A stretch of 64,000 nucleotides of DNA from Chitinophagaceae bacterium. Lineage in GTDB: Bacteria > Bacteroidota > Bacteroidia > Chitinophagales > Chitinophagaceae. The notes beneath the pieces were generated by a model. That model was not told the DNA's origin. It did not search any database and saw only the letters and a list, made by a program, of their open reading frames with translations. The stretch is from NCBI GenBank assembly GCA_016720585.1, contig JADKKH010000004.1, positions 1 through 64,000 of the forward strand. Direction: 5' to 3'. Each line of letters begins with the position of its first letter. Within the stretch, counting starts at the first letter, position 1. Both the position numbers and the translations under genes were made by a program. Shown here piece by piece: positions 58,032 to 64,000 of the stretch.

Positions 58032-60437
58032 ATGAACATCGAAAAATTTTTGCTGCGGTCTGAGGATGAAATGGATTTTCTGCCGATTATACCCCTGAAT
58101 GAAAGCGACCAGGATGATCTTAATCCTATTGATATTCCGGATGAATTAGCCTTATTGCCCCTTAGAAATACGGTTCTTTTCCCGGGAGTAGTATTGCCTA
58201 TTACCGTAGGCCGGGATAAGAGTATAAAAGCGGTAAATGACGCCTATAAAGGTGACAAATTGATAGGAGTCGTGGCGCAAAAAGACAGTAATGTTGAAGA
58301 CCCGGCAGTGAAAGACCTGGAAAGTATCGGAACAGTAGCCAAAATTGTGAAACTGATCAAAATGCCGGACGGTGGCACTACTATAATTATACAGGGTAAA
58401 AGCCGGTTTTTGATTGAGTCTATATTCTCGGAAGACCCTTATTTCAAAGCAAAGATCAAAAAACTGGAAGAAGAGGAATCCCCAAAAGATGAGGACTTTA
58501 ATGCCTATATAGCAAATATTAAAGACCTGGCTGCCGATATTGTTCAGATTTCTCCCAATATCCCGACCGAAGCTTCCATCATTCTCCGCAATATTGAGAA
58601 CCCGGCTTTTCTGATACATTTTGTCTCGAGTAACCTGAATACAGATATCAAGGACAAACAACGATTATTAGCATTAAACCAGATCAGACAAAGAGCCGAT
58701 TTGCTGATGCAATTGCTGCAAAAAGAATTACAGTTTGCAGAACTTAAAAACAAGGTCACCACCAAGACGAGAACAGAACTGGACAAACAGCAACGGGAAT
58801 ATTTTCTGCAACAGCAGATGAAAAGTATTAAAGAAGAATTAGGGGGTGATAGTAATTCGCAGGAGATAAAAGACATGCAGAAAAAAGCGGAAGCCAAAAA
58901 ATGGCCGGCTGCCGCAAAAGAAATGTTTAAAAAAGGGATAGAGAAACTGGAAAGAATGCATCCGAGTACGCCCGATTTTTCTGTGGTGTATAATCACCTG
59001 GACCTGATGCTTGACCTGCCCTGGGAAACGTACACTGAAGACCATTATGATCTGAAGAAAGCAAAGAAGACCCTGGATATGGATCATTATGGAATGCATA
59101 AGATCAAAGAAAGGATTTTGGAATACCTGGCCGTATTGAAACTGAAAGGGGATATGAAGAGTCCAATACTTTGTTTTGTGGGCCCTCCGGGGATCGGCAA
59201 AACTTCTTTGGGGCGCAGCATTGCCAATGCTATCGGCAGGAAATATGTCCGGCTGAGTTTGGGCGGATTGCATGATGAAAGTGAAATAAGAGGGCACCGT
59301 AAAACCTATATCGGAGCGATGCCCGGCAGAATTTTGCAATCGATCCGCAAAGTGAAATCATCCAACCCCGTTATGATCCTGGATGAAATTGATAAAGTAG
59401 GAAGTGATTTCCGGGGCGACCCATCTTCCGCATTGCTGGAAGTACTGGACCCGGAACAAAATCATACTTTCTATGATAATTATCTTGAATCAGAATATGA
59501 TTTAAGTAAAGTATTATTTATTGCCACGGCAAATAATTATCAGAATATACAACCGGCCCTGCGTGACCGGCTGGAAATAATTGACCTGAGCGGCTATGCG
59601 GTGGAAGAAAAAGTAGAGATTGCTAAAAGGCATTTATTCCCGAAACAAAAAGAATTGCATGGGTTGAAGAGCAGCCCCTTTAAAATAAGTGATAAAGTTC
59701 TGGAGAAAATTATCCAGGATTATACCCGGGAAAGTGGTGTACGGGAACTGGATCGTCAGTTGGCCTCCATCATGCGGTACCAGGCCAGGCAACTGGTGTT
59801 AAAAGGAAAATTAAAAGCAACGTTAACAGCGGGGGATATTGAAAAAATAATCGGCAAAGCCAAATACAGCAACGATATTTATAAGACTGTGAATATGGCC
59901 GGGGTGGCTGTAGGTCTTGCGTGGACCTATGTAGGAGGCGATATTCTTTTTATTGAAACAAGTTTAAGTGATGGCAAAGGCGAATTGAAACTTACGGGAA
60001 ACCTGGGGAATGTGATGAAAGAAAGTGCCAGCACAGCGTTAACCTATTTACAATCGAATGCCCAAAAGTATAAACTGGATGCAACGCTTTTTGAAAAGAA
60101 GAACATTCACATCCATGTGCCCGAAGGTGCCGTGCCCAAAGATGGCCCGAGTGCTGGTATAACGATGATGTCGGCGATTGCTTCTGCATTAACCGGCAAA
60201 AGAGTGAAGCCATTCCTTGCGATGACCGGTGAAATAACACTCCGGGGGCAGGTGTTGCCGGTAGGTGGCATAAAAGAAAAAGTACTGGCTGCAAAAAGAG
60301 CCGGATTGAAAGAGATCATTCTCTGCTGGCAGAATGAGAAGGATGTGCAGGAGATCGAATCGGACTTTATTAAAGGCATCAAATTCCATTATGTAAAGAC
60401 CATGAGCCAGGTACTTGAACTGGCATTGGTGGGTTAA
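58032..60437 (+). CDS. lon: ATP-dependent Lon protease
   Basis: Lon degrades misfolded and regulatory proteins in the cytoplasm. The 801 aa start at the ATG at 58032; an in-frame TTG seven codons upstream is less likely. The LON N-domain (about 35-245) begins 'ELALLPLRNTVLFPGVVLP'. A coiled linker leads to the AAA+ domain with Walker A GPPGIGKT (384-391) and 'MILDEIDKVGSDFRGDPSSA'. The serine protease domain has catalytic S707 in 'PKDGPSAGITMMSAIASAL' and K748 in 'VGGIKEKVLAAKRAG'. The long acidic N-terminal tail is common in Bacteroidota. The leader contains a cgccttcggcgg palindrome. Confidence 0.97.
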   Translation: MNIEKFLLRSEDEMDFLPIIPLNESDQDDLNPIDIPDELALLPLRNTVLFPGVVLPITVGRDKSIKAVNDAYKGDKLIGVVAQKDSNVEDPAVKDLESIGTVAKIVKLIKMPDGGTTIIIQGKSRFLIESIFSEDPYFKAKIKKLEEEESPKDEDFNAYIANIKDLAADIVQISPNIPTEASIILRNIENPAFLIHFVSSNLNTDIKDKQRLLALNQIRQRADLLMQLLQKELQFAELKNKVTTKTRTELDKQQREYFLQQQMKSIKEELGGDSNSQEIKDMQKKAEAKKWPAAAKEMFKKGIEKLERMHPSTPDFSVVYNHLDLMLDLPWETYTEDHYDLKKAKKTLDMDHYGMHKIKERILEYLAVLKLKGDMKSPILCFVGPPGIGKTSLGRSIANAIGRKYVRLSLGGLHDESEIRGHRKTYIGAMPGRILQSIRKVKSSNPVMILDEIDKVGSDFRGDPSSALLEVLDPEQNHTFYDNYLESEYDLSKVLFIATANNYQNIQPALRDRLEIIDLSGYAVEEKVEIAKRHLFPKQKELHGLKSSPFKISDKVLEKIIQDYTRESGVRELDRQLASIMRYQARQLVLKGKLKATLTAGDIEKIIGKAKYSNDIYKTVNMAGVAVGLAWTYVGGDILFIETSLSDGKGELKLTGNLGNVMKESASTALTYLQSNAQKYKLDATLFEKKNIHIHVPEGAVPKDGPSAGITMMSAIASALTGKRVKPFLAMTGEITLRGQVLPVGGIKEKVLAAKRAGLKEIILCWQNEKDVQEIESDFIKGIKFHYVKTMSQVLELALVG

Positions 60438-60565
60438 CTATTCAGGAAATAGTATACATCATCCATTTACAGTTGCCATCTTTTTATTGTTGAAAGCCTG
60501 TTTCTCTCAGGGTGGGGAGATTTACAAAATTCACTTCTTTATTTGGGGCGGGTTTCTTTTTGGTA

Positions 60566-61648
60566 ATGGCTTATTTTCGTACGGCTTTGCATGCTCGTTT
60601 AACCATAGTGCTTTTAGGGCTGTTTCATTTCAGTTCCGCTCAAACACTGGGGGGGAGTTCTGTGTTTAATTTTCTGAGGCTTTCCAATACACCGCAACTA
60701 ACGGCGTTGGGCGGAGTAAATGTTTCCCAAAACTCCAATGATATAGGGCTGGCTTTTAATAACCCTGCACAATTAATGCCATCCATGCATGCGCAAATGA
60801 ATGCTGTGTTTAATAATTTCTATGGAGGTATCAGCGTGTATCATTTGTCGGTCGGTTATCACCATACAAAACTCAATACTAATTTTTCCTGGGGCTTAAA
60901 TTATTTCAATTATGGCAGCACACCTGAAACGGATGCATCGGGGAATATATTGGGAAAATTCCGGCCTGTTGATTGGGTGATGCAGGTATCCGCTTCCCGG
61001 AGTTACCTGGAAAAATGGAATTATGGGGCCACATTAAAATTCATCAATTCTCAATACGGGCAGTACCGGTCCAATGGTTTGGCTATGGATGTTGGAGTTT
61101 TATTCAGGGATTCTTCAAAACTTTTTTCTGCATCTGCTGTGGTCAAGAACCTGGGTTTTCAATTAAAGAAATATAGCGGCACCGAATCGGATGAGCTGCC
61201 GTTTGACCTGCAGATAGGATTGACAAAACGGCTGGAGCATGCGCCATTGAGTTTTTCGCTGACAGCGCAAAGGATACACCGGTTTGATATAAATTATAAT
61301 GACCAAACCTTTAATAATGAAAACGGTTTTGCAAATGGAAATACCCGGAAGTTTTCATTCGACAAGCTGCTGAATCATTTTGTACTGGCCACGGTTGTTT
61401 ATGTTGGTGAAAGGGTGGAACTGATGGCCGGTTATAATTTTCTCCGGAGAAAAGAATTAAGTATTGGCAATGCCGGTAATGGTCTTTCGGGGTTTTCATT
61501 GGGAGCCGGCGTGTTATTTGGTAAATTACAGGTCCGCTACGCCCGGGCCTATTACCAGAATGGTATGGCCAACAACCAACTGGGTCTGAATATGAAACTC
61601 AATGAATATTTTGGATTGGGAAAGCTCGGAGAAAAGATCGGCTGGTAG
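60566..61648 (+). CDS. porQ: Type IX secretion system protein PorQ
   Basis: PorQ is an outer-membrane barrel of the T9SS attachment complex, needed for cell-surface anchoring of T9SS cargo. The ATG at 60566 gives a signal peptide 'LTIVLLGLFHFSSAQ'; the open frame extends 18 codons upstream but that start has no signal. The family opening is 'FNFLRLSNTPQLTALGGVNV', with 'SNDIGLAFNNPAQLMPSMHA' next and later 'GFSLGAGVLFGKLQVRYARA'. The C-terminal strands are barrel-like. The protein has 360 residues. It supports the T9SS reading of the 11107 gene. Confidence 0.9.
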   Translation: MAYFRTALHARLTIVLLGLFHFSSAQTLGGSSVFNFLRLSNTPQLTALGGVNVSQNSNDIGLAFNNPAQLMPSMHAQMNAVFNNFYGGISVYHLSVGYHHTKLNTNFSWGLNYFNYGSTPETDASGNILGKFRPVDWVMQVSASRSYLEKWNYGATLKFINSQYGQYRSNGLAMDVGVLFRDSSKLFSASAVVKNLGFQLKKYSGTESDELPFDLQIGLTKRLEHAPLSFSLTAQRIHRFDINYNDQTFNNENGFANGNTRKFSFDKLLNHFVLATVVYVGERVELMAGYNFLRRKELSIGNAGNGLSGFSLGAGVLFGKLQVRYARAYYQNGMANNQLGLNMKLNEYFGLGKLGEKIGW

Positions 61649-61691
61649 GGTTGTGGAGTAATTATTTTGAATTAACCCGGTTAAAATAAAG

Positions 61692-63170
61692 TCATTGATC
61701 CTTCAGCAGAATGGTTGAGTCTTTTAAAAGGGGGATTGATTGATTAAATAATGTATTGAACAGGACGCGGAACTGGTTTACTCCCGAAAGACTATCATAA
61801 AATCCGCTATATTTTTTATCAGGTAAATACACCGCATTCATATTACGGAAAAAGCCGGAATGGTTTGTTGAATCGTTGGACATCCTGAAACCGTGATCGC
61901 CCATAATAATGATAACCGGGGGAGAAGCAGAGTTTTTCAAAATAGAATCAGTCATTTGAAGTATCTGCCGGTTTGTATATGCTACATATTGTAAGTATTG
62001 TGGTGCTGTTTCCTTTCTCAGCGATTGCGGATCCACTTCTTTACCACTGCTGTCAAAATAATAGGGTGGATGTGGCAGGTAAAAATGTGCATAGATGAAT
62101 TCAGGCTTTTCCTTTTTCTTTCCGGCTTCTTCTTTTACTTTTCGCAGGAAAAGATTGTTATTATGCAGGTTCTGGTAAACGAGCCTATCCGAAAACCATT
62201 TAATCCTGAATTTTCCCACGAATAGCATGTACCCAAGATCTTTTTTCAGGCGGCTGAATAAGGTTTGTTCCGTGATAAGTCTGGCTTTTAAGGGAAGAAA
62301 TGACTGGTTGACCATTGAAGGTTCTCCTTCAAGGTCGAAAACGGAATAATTGACAATCTTATAGCCGTTATTCATTAGATAGCCCGTAACTCCATTGTTT
62401 CTGATCAGGTCATTACACATGGCGTAGTCTTCAATACTGCAGGCATGCACATCTTTGATTCCACCCAGGTAGGACATGTTGAGAATGGAGGCCATGGAGA
62501 AAGGAGTGAAATTATAGTTGCTTCTGCTTCCCGAAATAAGATGAAAGCCTCTTTTGGTTAATGCAGTGTCAAATTGGGAATTATCATAATTCCAGCTTTG
62601 TTTCAAGGTTGATGATGCAGCGTATTCATCAAAAAGGAGAAAATAAATATCCGGGTGCGAACAGGTAGTACAGGCTGTTGTTTGGGAAGTAAAACCGTTT
62701 GCAGCGATTTTTTGTTTTTTTTCCGCAGGCAGGCTGATCAGTAAAACCAGGTCTACCAAAATAAATAGAAGCATCAAAAGTGAAAGAAAATAATTTAACC
62801 GGGCCAGGGTTTTTTTATTTTTTTTTAGCCAAAAGAATGAAAAGAGCAGGAGCAGAAAAATGATGGGTAAAAGATATTGATAGCGTGAAAATTCTTTGGT
62901 GAAGGTATAGTTTTTTAAAAAATCCTGGATGGCGCCAAAGAAAAAGTAGGTAGCCAGTAAGATAAAAGTGTAAACGCCGGCTTTCACTTTGTTTTTAAAG
63001 ACCCATAAACATAATCCAAAAATAACCAGTGCTGCAGACAGGTAGGTCAGCATTAATATACCCATATCCCGGAAATGAATGTAATAATAATGCTCTTTCC
63101 ACCCGTGCAGCACAAAGAACAGGGGGAGTAATAAAAAGGAAAGTGGAGATATTCTGAGAAATTTGTTCAT
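61692..63170 (-). CDS. Membrane sulfatase-like/phosphoethanolamine transferase-like protein
   Basis: A 492-aa protein with about five N-terminal helices (to about residue 150; 'FLLLPLFFVLHGW', 'GILMLTYLSAALVIFGLCLW'). A periplasmic alkaline-phosphatase/sulfatase-fold domain follows, with 'PDIYFLLFDEYAAS' (metal D), 'NYNFTPFSMASILNMSYLGG', 'PEFIYAHFYLPHPPYYFD' and 'PPVIIIMGDHGFR' (metal D, H). The expected nucleophile is not certain; T or S in 'NFTPFS' is the best candidate. Such enzymes modify LPS or other glycans with phospho groups. The start at 63170 drops nine upstream residues. A damaged paralog follows upstream on the same strand. Confidence 0.82.
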   Translation of the reverse strand: MNKFLRISPLSFLLLPLFFVLHGWKEHYYYIHFRDMGILMLTYLSAALVIFGLCLWVFKNKVKAGVYTFILLATYFFFGAIQDFLKNYTFTKEFSRYQYLLPIIFLLLLFSFFWLKKNKKTLARLNYFLSLLMLLFILVDLVLLISLPAEKKQKIAANGFTSQTTACTTCSHPDIYFLLFDEYAASSTLKQSWNYDNSQFDTALTKRGFHLISGSRSNYNFTPFSMASILNMSYLGGIKDVHACSIEDYAMCNDLIRNNGVTGYLMNNGYKIVNYSVFDLEGEPSMVNQSFLPLKARLITEQTLFSRLKKDLGYMLFVGKFRIKWFSDRLVYQNLHNNNLFLRKVKEEAGKKKEKPEFIYAHFYLPHPPYYFDSSGKEVDPQSLRKETAPQYLQYVAYTNRQILQMTDSILKNSASPPVIIIMGDHGFRMSNDSTNHSGFFRNMNAVYLPDKKYSGFYDSLSGVNQFRVLFNTLFNQSIPLLKDSTILLKDQ

Positions 63171-63189
63171 TATTATTTTACTATGAATA

Positions 63190-64000
63190 TTATTCAAATA
63201 TGAAGCTAGTTGAATCTTTAAGTAGAGGAAGATGTTGTCTAAATTGGGAATTCAGAATAACCCTGAATTGATTTACATTTGAAATGCCGTCGTAAAACCC
63301 TGAATAGTTTCTATTAGGAAATAAGATAGCATTAAAGTTCATGAAATGATATTTATTATCGATTTTTTCAACTGGATTAAACTGATGGAATCCATGGTCA
63401 CTTAATAAAATAATAATAGGTGGTTGTTCTGTGTTTTTTCTGATGAAATCAATTAATTCAAGTAGTTTTCTATTTGTATATTTCAAATAACTCGTATAGC
63501 AATTTTTATTTTCGCGGTTTTTTATCAATAGTAGATGCAAGCTTTGTTTTATTACCAATACTGTCAAAGTAATATGGAAAATGAGGCATAACGAGATGTG
63601 TGTAGACAAATTTAGGACTTCCCCCTTTTTTCATTACCAAATTTCTGGTATGAATCTCTTTTTTTAAATTATATGATAATGTTAAATTTAAGAAATTTTG
63701 TTTTCTGACTCGATGCAAAATTAAACCAAAGATCTTTCCAAAACCTAAAGGTAAAAGTTTGGGAGGTAACTAACGCTTTACTTTCTGGAAGAAATGCAGA
63801 TTTTATTAGTTTTGGATTACCTGTTAAATCAAAGAGAAAATTATAAATTTTATAACCATTTTTTTTAAAAAAAGAAATTACACTATTTTCTTTTATTAAA
63901 ACTGAACAATAATCCAGATCATTATTGTTTAGTGTATTACTTTTCAAATTATCCAGGTAGTTCATGTTCAATAAGGAAGCCATCGAATAGATGGTCCTGT
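63190..64000 (-). pseudogene. Second sulfatase-like gene, frameshifted and cut by the window edge
   Basis: This tandem paralog of the gene at 61692 has its 5' part beyond the window. It keeps 'MASLLNMNYLDNLK', 'KNGYKIYNFLFDLTGNPKLI', 'GSPKFVYTHLVMPHFPYYFD', 'PPIIILLSDHGFHQF', 'NYSGFYDGISNVNQFRVILN' and 'PLLKDSTSF', each matching a block of the intact copy. Two single-base indels break it: one extra base in the A3 run at about 63728-63730 and one missing in the homopolymer at 63518-63523 (T6, plus strand). It is more A/T-rich than its neighbour. Decay after duplication or homopolymer read errors would both explain it. Confidence 0.8.

Overview
The window looks like chromosomal DNA of a member of the Bacteroidota, most likely Chitinophagaceae. 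The signs are: promoters of the Bacteroidota type (TTTG, 19-20 bp, TAnnTTTG) and few Shine-Dalgarno sequences; a type IX secretion gene (porQ) and a secreted protein with a T9SS-type C-terminal domain; glutamine synthetase III; PurL in its small-subunit form; the gene order parA-parB-DUF5683-dapB; and RNase Z next to a STAS protein. The family-level placement is inference from protein resemblance, not from a marker-gene tree.

Layout. 1-2000 is an accessory scar: a broken FCD/GntR regulator and a heavily frameshifted tyrosine recombinase lie on the 3' side of a tRNA-Asp gene. 2168-10611 holds accA, dapA, an esterase, rnz-STAS, clpC and cmk. 11107-20700 holds a secreted DUF11/T9SS protein, a TrkA-type K+ channel, an FKBP, a DnaQ-GIY-YIG fusion nuclease, a RES/Xre toxin-antitoxin pair, an RlmK-like methyltransferase and mdh. 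20866-26298 holds efp, accB, a small four-helix-bundle gene inserted ahead of accC, and glnN. 27849-38358 holds purL, hldD, a fasciclin lipoprotein, proC, an amidohydrolase, pyrG and yidC. 38536-48474 holds small secreted proteins, a TPR protein, comA-aroE, an rdgB/ECF sigma/anti-sigma cluster, ilvE and rpsL-rpsG. 48664-54515 holds a NarL-type two-component pair, a frameshifted dapB and the par operon. 54683-64000 holds a phosphoesterase, beta-barrel proteins, lon, porQ and two tandem membrane sulfatase-like genes, the second one broken.

How the genes fit together. Most are scattered single-copy housekeeping genes: fatty-acid synthesis (accA, accB, accC), lysine/DAP (dapA, dapB), purine and pyrimidine supply (purL, pyrG, cmk, rdgB), envelope biogenesis (hldD, yidC, porQ), proteostasis (clpC, lon, FKBP) and chromosome segregation (parAB).

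The most unusual feature is a set of strictly in-phase short tandem repeats at gene boundaries. A GAGTCNN heptamer occurs at four loci: 23 units at 3141-3301, an array split by a palindrome at 6628-6691, an array inside the hldD reading frame at 30644-30678, and 36381-36408. A different heptamer (AACCAGY) occupies 41364-41419. Octamer arrays in opposite orientation flank the S23/Avd-like four-helix-bundle gene between accB and accC. A 16-20 bp palindrome built on CCCGATAGCTATCGGG recurs three times, twice beside the GAGTC arrays. Nearly all frameshifts sit in short homopolymers, so decay and sequencing error must both be considered. All calls were made by reading the sequence; no database search was run.
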